Positions 53,201 to 62,508 are shown, counted from the first letter of the stretch. The stretch is 64,000 bases of DNA from an uncultured Sutterella sp. (GCA_905197905.1 CAJKAP010000008.1:53043-117042), one strand, 5' to 3'. Program-made: numbers and translations. Notes: generated by a model from the letters alone, not told the origin.

Positions 53201-54520
53201 CGGTTCGAAAGCCTGAATACCCAAGCGGTGCAGAGTAGGAGCACGGTTCAACATCACTGGATGTTCGTAAATGACTTCTTCGAGGATGTCCCAAACGACT
53301 GGATCCTGGTTGTCAACCATCTTCTTAGCGGCCTTAGGCGTATTTGCCAAGCCACGGAGTACGAGCTTATTGAAGATAAAAGGCTTAAAGAGTTCCAAAG
53401 CCATCAACTTCGGCAAACCGCACTGGTGCATGCGCAATTCTGGACCAACTGTAATCACAGAACGACCAGAGTAGTCCACACGCTTACCTAGCAAGTTCTG
53501 ACGGAAGCGACCGCTCTTACCTTTTATCATGTCTGCCAAGGATTTCAACGGACGTTTGCTAGCGCCAGTCATAGCCTTACCACGGCGACCGTTATCAAGC
53601 AAGGAGTCTACGGCTTCCTGCAACATACGTTTTTCGTTGCGAATGATGATGTCCGGAGCCTTGATTTCCAACAAGCGCTTCAAGCGATTGTTACGGTTGA
53701 TCACGCGACGATAAAGATCGTTCAAATCAGAGGTTGCAAAACGACCACCGTCCAATGCCACCAATGGACGCAAATCTGGTGGCAAAACGGGCAAGACCGT
53801 CATGATCATCCATTCGGGCTTAATCCCAGAACGCTGGAATCCTTCCAATACCTTGAGACGTTTGGCGTACTTCTTGATTTTGGCTTCGGAATTCGTGCCA
53901 TGAAGCTCTTTGCGCAAACGTTCCACTTCACTGTCGATGTCGATCGTGCTTAAAAGAGCAGCAATAGCTTCTGCGCCCATCTTTGCTTCGAATTCGTCAC
54001 CATACTCAGCTGTCTTCGCTACGAAGTCTTCTTCGGTGAGCAACTGACCGCGTTCAAGAGTCGTAAGACCAGGGTCAACCACAATATAGGCTTCGAAGTA
54101 AAGCACGCGTTCGATATCACGCAAAGGGATATCCAACACCATGCCCATACGGCTCGGCAAACTCTTCAAGAACCAGATGTGCGCAACCGGGCTAGCCAAA
54201 TCAATGTGACCCATGCGTTCACGGCGCACTTTGGACTGGGTGACTTCAACGCCACACTTTTCACAAATCACACCACGGTTCTTCAAACGCTTGTACTTAC
54301 CGCACAAGCATTCGTAATCCTTCACTGGACCAAAGATCTTGGCACAGAAAAGACCATCACGTTCTGGCTTTTGTGTACGGTAGTTAATCGTTTCAGGTTT
54401 CTTGACTTCCCCGAAAGACCAAGAATGAATCTTTTCTGGGCTAGCCAAGCCGATGCGAATAGCATCGAAATGGTCTTCCGACTGAACCTGATTGAAAATA
54501 TCGTTAAGCGGCATTCTCAT
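50210..54520 (-). CDS. rpoC: RNA polymerase beta' subunit
   Basis: RpoC holds the catalytic magnesium. The zinc-ribbon cysteines C71, C73, C86 and C89 (CLCGKYKRLKNRGVICEKC) and the catalytic aspartates D461, D463 and D465 in NADFDGDQM are intact. Length 1436 aa, a little longer than in E. coli, with an acidic/serine tail. It follows rpoB by 13 bp. The ATG at 54520 has an alternative two codons downstream. Confidence 0.99.
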   Translation of the reverse strand: MRMPLNDIFNQVQSEDHFDAIRIGLASPEKIHSWSFGEVKKPETINYRTQKPERDGLFCAKIFGPVKDYECLCGKYKRLKNRGVICEKCGVEVTQSKVRRERMGHIDLASPVAHIWFLKSLPSRMGMVLDIPLRDIERVLYFEAYIVVDPGLTTLERGQLLTEEDFVAKTAEYGDEFEAKMGAEAIAALLSTIDIDSEVERLRKELHGTNSEAKIKKYAKRLKVLEGFQRSGIKPEWMIMTVLPVLPPDLRPLVALDGGRFATSDLNDLYRRVINRNNRLKRLLEIKAPDIIIRNEKRMLQEAVDSLLDNGRRGKAMTGASKRPLKSLADMIKGKSGRFRQNLLGKRVDYSGRSVITVGPELRMHQCGLPKLMALELFKPFIFNKLVLRGLANTPKAAKKMVDNQDPVVWDILEEVIYEHPVMLNRAPTLHRLGIQAFEPKLIEGKALQLHPLVCAAFNADFDGDQMAVHVPLSLEAQLEARSLMLASNNVLFPANGDPSIVPSQDMVLGLYYATREKINGKGEGMFFADIAEVQRAWDNKVVELQTRCTVRIKEYEIDKKTGEKTPKIVRYETTVGRALLSEILPEGMSFAELNVTMKKKEIARLINRCFRKCGLRATVLFADNLKNNGYRLSTRAGISICVGDMTVPAQKEQLVRAAEQEVKEIEAQYTSGLVTQGERYNKVVDIWGRTADQVGKVMMQELSTEPTIDRHGKKVRQESFNSVYMMADSGARGSAAQIRQLAGMRGLMAKPDGSIIETPITANFREGLNVLQYFISTHGARKGLADTALKTANSGYLTRRLVDVTQDLVVTDTDCGTEHGVEMRALVEGGEVIQALRDRVLGRVTAVDVEHPDTHELVIPAGTLIDEDYCDLIDEIGIDMIKVRTPLTCETRYGLCAKCYGRDLGRGTLVNSGESVGVIAAQSIGEPGTQLTMRTFHIGGAASRAAVASSVEAKSAGMVGYSSAMRYVKSAKGDLVVISRSGEIIITDNGRERERHKVPYGATLLVRPDQEIKAGQMLANWDPMTRPIITEYAGTIKFENIVDNVTVMNQVDEVTGLSSLVVIDPKRSTKIGKGKGSSTNVMRPMVHLLDADGNEVKIPGTDHAVTIQLPVGALIVVRDGQEIGMGEVLARIPTESQKTRDITGGLPRVAELFEARSPKDAGMLAEVTGTVTFGKETKGKQRLIITSSDGVAHETLVSKDKTVLVHDGQVVQKGEEIVDGPVDPHDILRLLGIEELARYIVDEVQDVYRLQGVKINDKHIEVIVRQMLRRVSITDPGDTHFIQGEQVERSEMLDENDRVVALGQRPASYDNVLLGITKASLSTDSFISAASFQETTRVLTEAAIMGKRDELRGLKENVIVGRLIPAGTGLAYHQAHKAREMEKRLEEEQAARLEAQAADPFYNDEASSADPFAALSQPLTTSLDTLEPDSDKKRS

Positions 54521-54533
54521 CGCTTAATTCCTC

Positions 54534-57500
54534 TTAGTTCTTAACGAGGTCGATGTCGATACCCAACGACCGGATTTCTTTGACCAACACATTGAAGGAC
54601 TCGGGCATGCCGGCTTCAATCTTGTGTTCACCCTTAACAATGTTTTCGTAGACCTTCGTACGACCATTCACGTCGTCAGACTTCACAGTCAACATTTCCT
54701 GAAGGACATACGAAGCACCGTAAGCTTCAAGAGCCCAAACTTCCATTTCACCGAAACGCTGGCCACCGAACTGGGCCTTACCACCCAACGGTTGCTGCGT
54801 CACTAAAGAGTATGGACCCGTGGAACGAGCATGCATCTTGTCATCGACTAAATGGTGCAACTTCAAGTAGTGCATGTACCCTACAGTGACAGGGCGTTCA
54901 AAGGCTTCACCAGTACGACCATCGTACAAACGAGCCTGCGTCTTAGCCGGCGTCAATTCAAGTCGCTTGGCTTCTTCGTCCGGGAAGGCCAAATCAAGCA
55001 TCATGCGAATCTGGTCTTCGGAAGCTCCGTCAAACACTGGAGTAGCGAACGGTACACCGTTTTGAAGATTGCGAGCCATTGCCATCAATTCTTCATCAGT
55101 GAGGCTGTCCAAGTCTTCCTTCTTGCCTGTACGGTTATAAACTTCGTTCAAGAAGGCGCGAATCTGGCGAGCTTTTTCTACCTTGAGCATTTCGGCAATA
55201 CGCCAACCAATCCCTTTAGCTGCCCAACCCAAGTGTACTTCCAGCACCTGACCGATGTTCATACGAGACGGCACACCTAATGGGTTCAACACGATGTCAG
55301 CGGGACGACCATCAGCCATGTATGGCATATCTTCGATCGGGCAAATCTTGGAGACCACACCCTTGTTACCGTGACGCCCAGCCATCTTGTCACCTGGCTG
55401 CAAACGGCGGCGTTCAGCAATATAAACCTTCACCATCTTCAAGACACCCGGGGGCAATTCATCGCCTCGGGTCATCTTTTCAACCTTGGTTGTGTACTTG
55501 TGACGGTTGTCTTCGCGAGTTTCATTAATTGCCTTCTTGGTCAATGTAATGAAGTCCTGAGCCTTTTCGTCTTCCATACGGAGATCAAAGAGGCTATAAC
55601 CCTGTAAGCCATCCAGTACTTCAGCCGTCAACGTCGTGCCTGCCTTGATGCCTTCAGGACCACCCAAGACTTTGTAGCCAATCAACTGGCGACGTAAACG
55701 GTCAAAGGAGTCGCGTTCCACAATACGCAATTGGTCATCCAAGTCGCGCTTGTAGCGAGCAAGAGCCGTATCAATAATGCTCTGAGCACGCTTGTCACGG
55801 GTCACGCCATCACGTGTAAAGATCTGAACGTCAATAACGGTGCCCGTCATACCAGAGGGAACACGCAAAGACGTATCCTTCACGTCGCTAGCCTTTTCAC
55901 CGAAGATCACTCGCAATAGTTTTTCTTCAGGCGTTAATTGGGTTTCACCCTTCGGCGTCACCTTACCGACGAGCACATCGCCAGCCTTCACTTCAGCGCC
56001 AATCTGAACAATGCCAGATTCGTCCAAACGGCTCAACTGGTTTTCGCTCAAGTTGGAAATATCGCGCGTAATTTCTTCAGCACCCAACTTGGTATCGCGA
56101 GCAACCACAGAGAGTTCTTCAATGTGGATAGAAGTGTAACGGTCGTCGGCAACAACGCGTTCGCTGATCAACACCGAGTCTTCATAGTTATAACCATTCC
56201 ACGGCATGAAGGCGATCAACATGTTCTGACCGAGAGCCAACTCACCGATATCAGTGGAAGCGCCGTCAGCAAGCACATCACCCTTAGCAACGTGGTCACC
56301 CTTCACGACAACAGGGCGCTGGTTAATGTTCGTCGATTGATTGGAGCGCGTGAACTTCTGAAGCGTGTAAATGTCAACACCAGTTTCGCCAGCAATGCTT
56401 TCTTCGTCGTTCACACGAACCACGACACGGTTGGCGTCAACATAGTCAACAACACCGCCACGACGAGCCTGAACGGTCGTCTTCGAGTCCACTGCCACCG
56501 TACGTTCAACGCCTGTACCCACAACCGGTTTTTCTGGACGCAAGCAAGGCACGCCCTGACGCTGCATGTTAGAACCCATCAAAGCACGGTTCGCGTCATC
56601 GTGTTCCAAGAACGGAATCAAAGCAGCAGCGCAAGAAACGATCTGAGCTGGCGCCACGTCCATGTACTGGATGCGATCGGGACTAGCCAAAACGGTTTCC
56701 CCATTGTCACGAGCAGAGACCAATTCCTGAGTCAAACGACCGTTTTCATCCATTTCAGCGTTAGCCTGAGCGATGAGGTAACGTCCTTCTTCAATAGCGG
56801 ACAAATACACAATTTCTTGCGTAGCGACGCCATCGATCACCTTACGATATGGGGTTTCCAAGAAACCGTATTCGTTAAGGCGAGCATAAAGAGCCAGAGA
56901 GTTGATCAAACCAATGTTCGGCCCTTCTGGCGTTTCAATCGGGCACACACGACCATAGTGAGTCGGATGCACGTCACGCACTTCAAAGCCCGCGCGTTCA
57001 CGAGTCAAACCACCTGGACCCAAAGCGGAAATACGACGCTTGTGCGTAATTTCCGAAAGCGGGTTGGTCTGGTCCATAAACTGGGACAACTGGCTCGAAC
57101 CGAAAAACTCGCGAATAGCAGCACTAATCGGCTTGGAATTAATCAAGTCTTGTGGGGTCAAGCCATCGCTTTCAGCCTGGTTCAAGCGCTCTTTGACCGC
57201 ACGCTCAACGCGCACAAGGCCGGAGCGGAATTGGTTTTCTGTCAATTCGCCAACACAGCGAACACGACGGTTACCCAAATGGTCAATATCGTCAACACCA
57301 TTCACCACGCAATCGCGTGAAACTCCGTTTTCATCGATCAACTCAACATTGTCTTGACCATTACGCAAAGCCACCAACACAGCCATCGTGTCAATAATGT
57401 CTTCACGGGTAAGCGTCATCGCCCCCGTAGCACCATCACGGCCGAAGCGAGCATTGACCTTCATACGACCAACACGAGACAAATCGTAGGTGTCACTGTC

Positions 57501-58691
57501 AAAGAAGAGACGATTAAAGAGCCCCTCCACTGCTTCTTCCGTTGGCGGTTCGCCTGGGCGCATCATACGATAAATCGCCACACGAGCAGCCAACTGATCT
57601 GGCGTGTCATCTAAGCGCAAAGTCGAAGAAATGTAAGCACCATGATCAAGTTCATTGGTGAACAACGTTTCGATTTGCGTAATGCCAGCTTCACGGAACT
57701 TCGTCAAAAGATCTGCCGTGATTTCATCGTTGGCGTTAGCAATGATTTCGCCAGTTTCCTGATCGAAGACGTTACGAGCCAACACACGACCCAAAACGAA
57801 ATCGTCAGGAATACTAATCTGCTCAACACCGGCCTTCTTCAAGTCACGGATATGCTTGGCGGTGATACGCTTGTCAGCGGGCACAATTTCCTTACCATCT
57901 TTATCGCAGATGGGGAAACTAGCTGTCTGACCCTTCAGGCGTTCTTCAACAAACGGAAGCAACGCACCAGTCGGAGTAAGCGTAATAGTGTCAAAACTAA
58001 AGAAACGGGCGAGAATATCTTCCGGCGTCATCCCGATAGCCTTCAGCAGAATCGTGCCAGGCATCTTGCGGCGACGGTCCACACGGAAGTACAGAATATC
58101 CTTGGCGTCAAATTCAAAGTCCAACCACGAACCGCGGTAAGGAATCACACGAGCAGAGAAGAGCAACTTCCCGGAGGAGTGCGTCTTACCTTTGTCGTGC
58201 TCAAAGAAGATGCCAGGAGAACGATGCAACTGACTCACAATCACGCGTTCAGTGCCGTTCACGATGAAAGAACCCTTCTCAGTCATGAGAGGGATTTCAC
58301 CCATGTAGACATCATTCTCACGAATTTCTTTGACGGTACCAGGGGTAGCGGCTTCACGATCAAAAATTTCCAACTGGATCTTCGCACGAAGGCGGCTGGA
58401 GTAGGTCAAACCACGGAGCTGGCATTCAGCAACGTCAAATTCCGGCTCTTCAAGTCGGTATTCGAGGAAGGTGAGGCGAGCATAACCATTGTGGCTAACG
58501 ATCGGGAAGATGGAGGTAAAGGCCGCTTGTAGACCCACTTCTTTATTACGATTTTTCGCAGGGATATCTGCCTGCAAAAACTCTTCGTAAGAACGAAGTT
58601 GAGTTTCAAGCAAGGAAGGCACTTCAAGGACGCTCGGACGGGAGGCAAAGCTCTTCCGAATACGCTTCTTTTCAGTGAACGAGTACGACAT
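54534..58691 (-). CDS. rpoB: RNA polymerase beta subunit
   Basis: RpoB forms the other half of the active-site cleft. The start chosen is ATG 58691, after GGAG, giving MSYSFTEKKRIRKSF and 1385 residues; a longer frame to 58757 has no conserved residues. The rifampicin pocket (near residues 525-550) reads GSSQLSQFMDQTNPLSEITHKRRISALGP: the common resistance positions are wild type, with threonine where E. coli has asparagine in DQNNP. Confidence 0.98.
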   Translation of the reverse strand: MSYSFTEKKRIRKSFASRPSVLEVPSLLETQLRSYEEFLQADIPAKNRNKEVGLQAAFTSIFPIVSHNGYARLTFLEYRLEEPEFDVAECQLRGLTYSSRLRAKIQLEIFDREAATPGTVKEIRENDVYMGEIPLMTEKGSFIVNGTERVIVSQLHRSPGIFFEHDKGKTHSSGKLLFSARVIPYRGSWLDFEFDAKDILYFRVDRRRKMPGTILLKAIGMTPEDILARFFSFDTITLTPTGALLPFVEERLKGQTASFPICDKDGKEIVPADKRITAKHIRDLKKAGVEQISIPDDFVLGRVLARNVFDQETGEIIANANDEITADLLTKFREAGITQIETLFTNELDHGAYISSTLRLDDTPDQLAARVAIYRMMRPGEPPTEEAVEGLFNRLFFDSDTYDLSRVGRMKVNARFGRDGATGAMTLTREDIIDTMAVLVALRNGQDNVELIDENGVSRDCVVNGVDDIDHLGNRRVRCVGELTENQFRSGLVRVERAVKERLNQAESDGLTPQDLINSKPISAAIREFFGSSQLSQFMDQTNPLSEITHKRRISALGPGGLTRERAGFEVRDVHPTHYGRVCPIETPEGPNIGLINSLALYARLNEYGFLETPYRKVIDGVATQEIVYLSAIEEGRYLIAQANAEMDENGRLTQELVSARDNGETVLASPDRIQYMDVAPAQIVSCAAALIPFLEHDDANRALMGSNMQRQGVPCLRPEKPVVGTGVERTVAVDSKTTVQARRGGVVDYVDANRVVVRVNDEESIAGETGVDIYTLQKFTRSNQSTNINQRPVVVKGDHVAKGDVLADGASTDIGELALGQNMLIAFMPWNGYNYEDSVLISERVVADDRYTSIHIEELSVVARDTKLGAEEITRDISNLSENQLSRLDESGIVQIGAEVKAGDVLVGKVTPKGETQLTPEEKLLRVIFGEKASDVKDTSLRVPSGMTGTVIDVQIFTRDGVTRDKRAQSIIDTALARYKRDLDDQLRIVERDSFDRLRRQLIGYKVLGGPEGIKAGTTLTAEVLDGLQGYSLFDLRMEDEKAQDFITLTKKAINETREDNRHKYTTKVEKMTRGDELPPGVLKMVKVYIAERRRLQPGDKMAGRHGNKGVVSKICPIEDMPYMADGRPADIVLNPLGVPSRMNIGQVLEVHLGWAAKGIGWRIAEMLKVEKARQIRAFLNEVYNRTGKKEDLDSLTDEELMAMARNLQNGVPFATPVFDGASEDQIRMMLDLAFPDEEAKRLELTPAKTQARLYDGRTGEAFERPVTVGYMHYLKLHHLVDDKMHARSTGPYSLVTQQPLGGKAQFGGQRFGEMEVWALEAYGASYVLQEMLTVKSDDVNGRTKVYENIVKGEHKIEAGMPESFNVLVKEIRSLGIDIDLVKN

Positions 58692-58875
58692 GGACACTCC
58701 GTTCGACGGTAGGAAAAAACCAATAATGAATCGATATTGACGCCAAAAGCCGCTCAAAGCGGACGAGATGAGGTCGTCAGCCTGCGCGGCAAGTAAAGGA
58801 GAATATTAGATTAATCGATCCATCAAGAAGAAAGACTCTGAACTATGTTCACTCTCAAGAGTAAACAGGGTTCAA

Positions 58876-58904
58876 AGTCCCTCTGCCCTAGGGGCTTCGG
58901 GACT
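58876..58904 (-). promoter_or_regulatory. Stem-loop in the rplL-rpoB gap
   Basis: AGTCCC/GGGACT (58876-58881, 58899-58904) closes an internal loop and then GCCC/GGGC. The position, in a 272-bp gap, matches the attenuator and RNase III site known between rplL and rpoB in E. coli. A second small stem ACTCT/AGAGT lies at 58851-58862. Confidence 0.55.
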
Positions 58905-58963
58905 CTGGAGAGAAGACGTCATCTTATATTATGACGCCCCCCTTTGTGCAGTGCAAGTAAAAA

Positions 58964-59344
58964 TTACTTGAGAGCAACCTTAGCGCCAGCTTCTTCAAGT
59001 TTCTTAGCAGCAGCTTCAGCGTCAGCCTTCGGCAAGCCTTCCTTGACAGCCTTAGGAGCACCTTCAACGAGGTCCTTGGCTTCCTTGAGGCCGAGACCGG
59101 TCATTTCACGAACGACCTTAATCACAGCGATCTTGTTGGAACCGGCTTCTTCGAGAACGACGTCAAATTCGCTCTTTTCTTCAGCAGGAGCAGCACCAGC
59201 GGCAGCGCCAGGAGCGGCGACAGCAACAGCAGCGGCAGCAGCGGACACACCGAACTTTTCTTCCATCATCTTGATGAGTTCGGAGATTTCGAGAACAGTC
59301 TTGGAAGCAATCGCTTCGAGGATTTCTTCATTGGTAAGGGCCAT
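58964..59344 (-). CDS. rplL: 50S ribosomal protein L7/L12
   Basis: The stalk protein that recruits elongation factors. N-terminal dimer domain, alanine/glycine-rich hinge (SAAAAAVAVAAPGAAAGAAPAEE) and C-terminal domain (SEFDVVLEEAGSNKIAVIKVVREMTGLGLKEAKDLVE). 126 aa. Confidence 0.99.
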   Translation of the reverse strand: MALTNEEILEAIASKTVLEISELIKMMEEKFGVSAAAAAVAVAAPGAAAGAAPAEEKSEFDVVLEEAGSNKIAVIKVVREMTGLGLKEAKDLVEGAPKAVKEGLPKADAEAAAKKLEEAGAKVALK

Positions 59345-59389
59345 TTTATAGCTCCAAATTACGTGTGTTTAAAAGTTAAAAAAGATTGA

Positions 59390-59920
59390 TTAGGCAGCAG
59401 CCTTTTCCTTGGCATCGCGCACGGCAGCCACGGTACGCACAAAGCGAGCCGGGACTTCGTTGACGGTGCGGACGAACTTCGCGATAGGTTCGTTCATCGT
59501 AGCCATCAACTTGGCAAGGAGTTCTTCGCGGCTCGGCATCGAGGCGAGGTTCTTAACGGCTTCCACGTCCATGACGTAGTTAGCCATTGCACCGCCCTTC
59601 AAAACGAGCTGTTCATTGTCCTTGGCGAAATTGACGAGAACCTTGGCGGCAGCGACAGGGTCGGCAGAGAAGCCGTAGATCAACGGACCAACGCATTGGT
59701 CAGCTAAACCGGCGAAACCCGTACCTTCAATAGCACGACGCACCAACGTGTTCTTGACAACACGCAACGTCACATTGTTTTTGCGAGCATTTGCACGCAA
59801 CTTTGTGACGGCCTCAACGCTCAGCCCACGGTATTCGGCGATGATAATTGCAGAAGAGTTAGCAACGAAGCTACCCACTTCTTCAATAACAGCGGCCTTG
59901 TCTTGACGATTAAGACCCAT
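59390..59920 (-). CDS. rplJ: 50S ribosomal protein L10
   Basis: L10 anchors L12 dimers at the stalk base. The start chosen is ATG 59920 after GGAG, giving MGLNRQDKAAVIEEV and 176 residues; the longer frame runs into the leader. AEYRGLSVEAVTKLRANAR is conserved. The gene is preceded by a 410-bp leader region. Confidence 0.97.
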   Translation of the reverse strand: MGLNRQDKAAVIEEVGSFVANSSAIIIAEYRGLSVEAVTKLRANARKNNVTLRVVKNTLVRRAIEGTGFAGLADQCVGPLIYGFSADPVAAAKVLVNFAKDNEQLVLKGGAMANYVMDVEAVKNLASMPSREELLAKLMATMNEPIAKFVRTVNEVPARFVRTVAAVRDAKEKAAA

Positions 59921-60330
59921 GGTCTGGCTCCACTCAGAGGTGTTCCCCATAAAGAGAAACACCGGTTTCTAAATAACCGGCATACTTCTGAGAGTTTTGG
60001 CGGATTTATAACCATCTAAAAAAGACAGATGATTATGAAAACACAACGCAACTTCTCTCTTCGGTTTACCGTCTACGCTGGACGTCTTAGAAATCTCTAC
60101 CTTTTAAAAGGACAAAACCTCAAGACATTTAAGAGTTTGGTCCATACTCGATGGTACAAATCCAACTCTCCAACGGTCTTTGACAGCGGTGCAACGTGTC
60201 TTTTGGACAACAAGTACACCACCCAAAGCCCTCGAGACCTCACGGTCTCTAAAATCTGGGGTATTTTTGTCGAAGCCCTACCAAGGTAAGGCTTTCGACC
60301 CCAGGGAGTACCCATCCCTGTAGAACGGAA
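59921..60330 (-). promoter_or_regulatory. rplJ: Leader and gap between rplA and rplJ (L10 leader region)
   Basis: After rplA a hairpin closes with CTGGGG/CCCCAG and an inner GTCGAA/TTCGAC, followed by ATTTTA, about 60256-60306, terminator-like. Nearer rplJ, ATAATCATCT and AGATGGTTAT pair across a T-rich loop (60007-60035), and CCGGTT/AACCGG lies at about 59963-59981. The gap length and place match the L10-L12 autoregulatory leader of E. coli. No promoter I could defend. Confidence 0.5.
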
Positions 60331-61026
60331 TTAGCCGTTCAAGCTACTCAGATCCAAACGGACACCGATACCCATCGTAGAAGACACAGAGATCTTACGG
60401 AGGTACTGACCCTTGGCAGAAGCCGGCTTCAACTTGTTGACCTGATCAACCAAAGCAGCCAAATTCTTCTGGAGACGTTCAGCTTCGAAAGAAGCACGGC
60501 CGATCGGAGCATGAATAATACCAGCCTTGTCAACACGGAACTGAACCTGACCAGCCTTAGCGTTTTTAACAGCCTCAGCAACGTTCGGGGTAACCGTGCC
60601 AACCTTCGGGTTCGGCATTAAGCCACGCGGACCAAGAATCTGACCCAACTGACCAACCACGCGCATAGCGTCTGGGGAAGCGATCACAACGTCAAAGTTG
60701 ATTTCACCAGCCTTAACTTGAGCTGCGAGGTCGTCGAAACCGACGATATCAGCGCCAGCAGCACGGGCTTCATCTGCCTTAGCACCCTGGGTAAACACAG
60801 CCACACGGACCGTCTTACCAGTTCCTTCCGGCATCACGACAGCACCACGAACGGCCTGATCGGATTTACGAGGATCGATACCGAGCTGAATAGCCACGTC
60901 GACCGATTCGTCGAACTTAGCAACAGCAGTTTCCTTGATCAACTGAAAAGCTTCAAGGGCGGGATAAAGCTTGTTGGCTTCAACCTTTTCGGAGATAGCC
61001 TTCATGCGCTTAGTAAGCTTAGCCAT
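60331..61026 (-). CDS. rplA: 50S ribosomal protein L1
   Basis: L1 forms the mobile stalk at the E-site and, in E. coli, represses the rplKA transcript. AKLTKRMKAISEKVEANKLY and LGPRGLMPNPKVGTVTPNVAEAVKNAKAGQVQFRVDKAGIIHAPIGRASF are conserved. 231 aa. It overlaps rplK by one base (TAATG). Confidence 0.99.
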   Translation of the reverse strand: MAKLTKRMKAISEKVEANKLYPALEAFQLIKETAVAKFDESVDVAIQLGIDPRKSDQAVRGAVVMPEGTGKTVRVAVFTQGAKADEARAAGADIVGFDDLAAQVKAGEINFDVVIASPDAMRVVGQLGQILGPRGLMPNPKVGTVTPNVAEAVKNAKAGQVQFRVDKAGIIHAPIGRASFEAERLQKNLAALVDQVNKLKPASAKGQYLRKISVSSTMGIGVRLDLSSLNG

Positions 61027-61457
61027 TACAGACCCTCCACAATAATGCCCATGGAGCGAGCAGAACCAGCGATAGTACGAACAGCGGCGTCCAAATCGGC
61101 AGCCGTCAAATCGGGTTCCTTCATCTTGGCGATTTCTTCGGCCTGAGCACGAGTAATCTTACCTACCTTATCGGTATGAGGACGGGCAGAACCCTTCTGC
61201 AACTTAGCAGCCTTCTTGATCAAAACGGTGGCCGGAGGAGTCTTCATCACAAAGGTGAAGCTCTTATCGGCGTAAGCAGTGATCACAACCGGAATTGGGA
61301 GACCTGCTTCCATGCCTTGAGTCTTAGCATTGAAAGCCTTGCAGAATTCCATAATATTCAGACCGCGCTGACCGAGAGCCGGACCGATAGGTGGCGATGG
61401 GTTAGCTTTACCAGCAGGAACCTGCAATTTGATAAAGCCAATGATTTTCTTAGCCAT
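61026..61457 (-). CDS. rplK: 50S ribosomal protein L11
   Basis: L11 binds the GTPase-associated rRNA and is needed for RelA activation. The start chosen is ATG 61457 after AAGGAA, giving MAKKIIGFIKLQVPAGKANPSPPIGPALGQRGLNIMEFCKAFN and 143 residues. It heads its own transcript. Confidence 0.98.
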   Translation of the reverse strand: MAKKIIGFIKLQVPAGKANPSPPIGPALGQRGLNIMEFCKAFNAKTQGMEAGLPIPVVITAYADKSFTFVMKTPPATVLIKKAAKLQKGSARPHTDKVGKITRAQAEEIAKMKEPDLTAADLDAAVRTIAGSARSMGIIVEGL

Positions 61458-61535
61458 TTCAAATATTCCTTCTTGGGTGCAAATGCAAGACAAAAGAGTG
61501 CCTTGCTCCCCAGTAAGTTAAGTGGAAAGTCGAGC

Positions 61536-61564
61536 AATATAACACGCTTTTTTAGAGCATGCAA
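61536..61564 (-). promoter_or_regulatory. rplK: Promoter of rplK-rplA
   Basis: TTGCAT (61559-61564) and TATATT (61536-61541) on the minus strand have a 17-bp spacer. A GC-rich discriminator GCTCGAC follows. It lies just after the nusG stop and 78 bp before rplK, as PL11 does in E. coli. Confidence 0.7.
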
Positions 61565-61572
61565 CTCGTTTT

Positions 61573-62109
61573 TTAGATTTTTTCGACTTCGTTAAAGTCG
61601 AGATTGACAGAGGTCTCACGACTGAAGATAGAGACTAGGACCTGCAAGCGGCTCTTGTCATACTGAACTTCTTCGATACGTCCATTGAAATCTTTGAACG
61701 GACCTGATTTGATTCGGATTTCTTCACCTACCTCAAATTCAACCTTGGGTTTCGGTTTTTCAGCACCCGTTTCAACGATTTGTCGGATAGCAGCAACTTC
61801 CGAATCAGACAAAACGACTGGGTTGTTGTTCCCCAAGAATTCAATCACGCGAGGCGTGGAGTTCACGAGATGCCATGTGGCGTCATTCATTTCCATTTCA
61901 ATGAATACATAGCCAGGGTAAAGACGACGTTCCGTCGTCATTTTACGACCGTTGCGGATTTCACGCACTTTTTCGATAGGAAGTAATACTTCGCCAAAGC
62001 TATCACGTAATTCACTACGAGCGATGCGTTCTTCTAAGGCTTTCTTGACACTTTTTTCCATCGAGGAGTACACGTGCACTGTGTACCACTTCTTCGCACT
62101 TTCCGTCAT
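61573..62109 (-). CDS. nusG: Transcription elongation factor NusG
   Basis: NusG binds polymerase and links it to Rho or S10. The NGN domain begins KKWYTVHVYSSMEKSVKKALEERI and a KOW domain ends the protein (RIKSGPFKDFNGRIEEVQYDKSRLQVLVSIFSRETSVNLDFNEVEKI). 178 aa, 18 bp after secE. Confidence 0.98.
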   Translation of the reverse strand: MTESAKKWYTVHVYSSMEKSVKKALEERIARSELRDSFGEVLLPIEKVREIRNGRKMTTERRLYPGYVFIEMEMNDATWHLVNSTPRVIEFLGNNNPVVLSDSEVAAIRQIVETGAEKPKPKVEFEVGEEIRIKSGPFKDFNGRIEEVQYDKSRLQVLVSIFSRETSVNLDFNEVEKI

Positions 62110-62127
62110 AACAATCCTTCCTCAATA

Positions 62128-62508
62128 TCAAGCCAGACGTAACAATACGTCATAGAGTCCCCATTCAATGATCTTGTCACAAATGAACAGGAATAACGCG
62201 ATGATAAAGACGAAAGCCATGACAAGGCCAGTCGTATTCAAAGTTTCTTTCTTTGTTGGCCATACCACACGACGGAGTTCGTCCCAAGACTGGCGACCAT
62301 AAGAAAGAAGGCGCTTACCAGAAGGGCTCAACCATGCCAAGCCAATGCCAAGCAGCAAGCCACCGAACAAAACACCAAGGCGCACACCTAGGGCTTCTTC
62401 GGACAAAAGCGCAAAAGCAATCACGCCGGCCAACGCAGCCAAAATAGCAAGCGTAACCAAGGCAATGTCTGACTTGCTCGTTACTGTTTCAACATTTTGG
62501 TTATTCAT
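62128..62508 (-). CDS. secE: Protein translocase subunit SecE
   Basis: SecE clamps SecY. The start chosen is ATG 62508, giving 126 residues with three membrane spans as in other betaproteobacteria (about residues 16-34, 40-59 and 95-115). The conserved cytoplasmic segment ESWDELRRVVWPTKKETLNTT-like sequence (QSWDELRRVVWPTKKET) is present. A possible -10 TACAAT for secE-nusG lies at 62572-62577, with no good -35. Confidence 0.96.
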   Translation of the reverse strand: MNNQNVETVTSKSDIALVTLAILAALAGVIAFALLSEEALGVRLGVLFGGLLLGIGLAWLSPSGKRLLSYGRQSWDELRRVVWPTKKETLNTTGLVMAFVFIIALFLFICDKIIEWGLYDVLLRLA

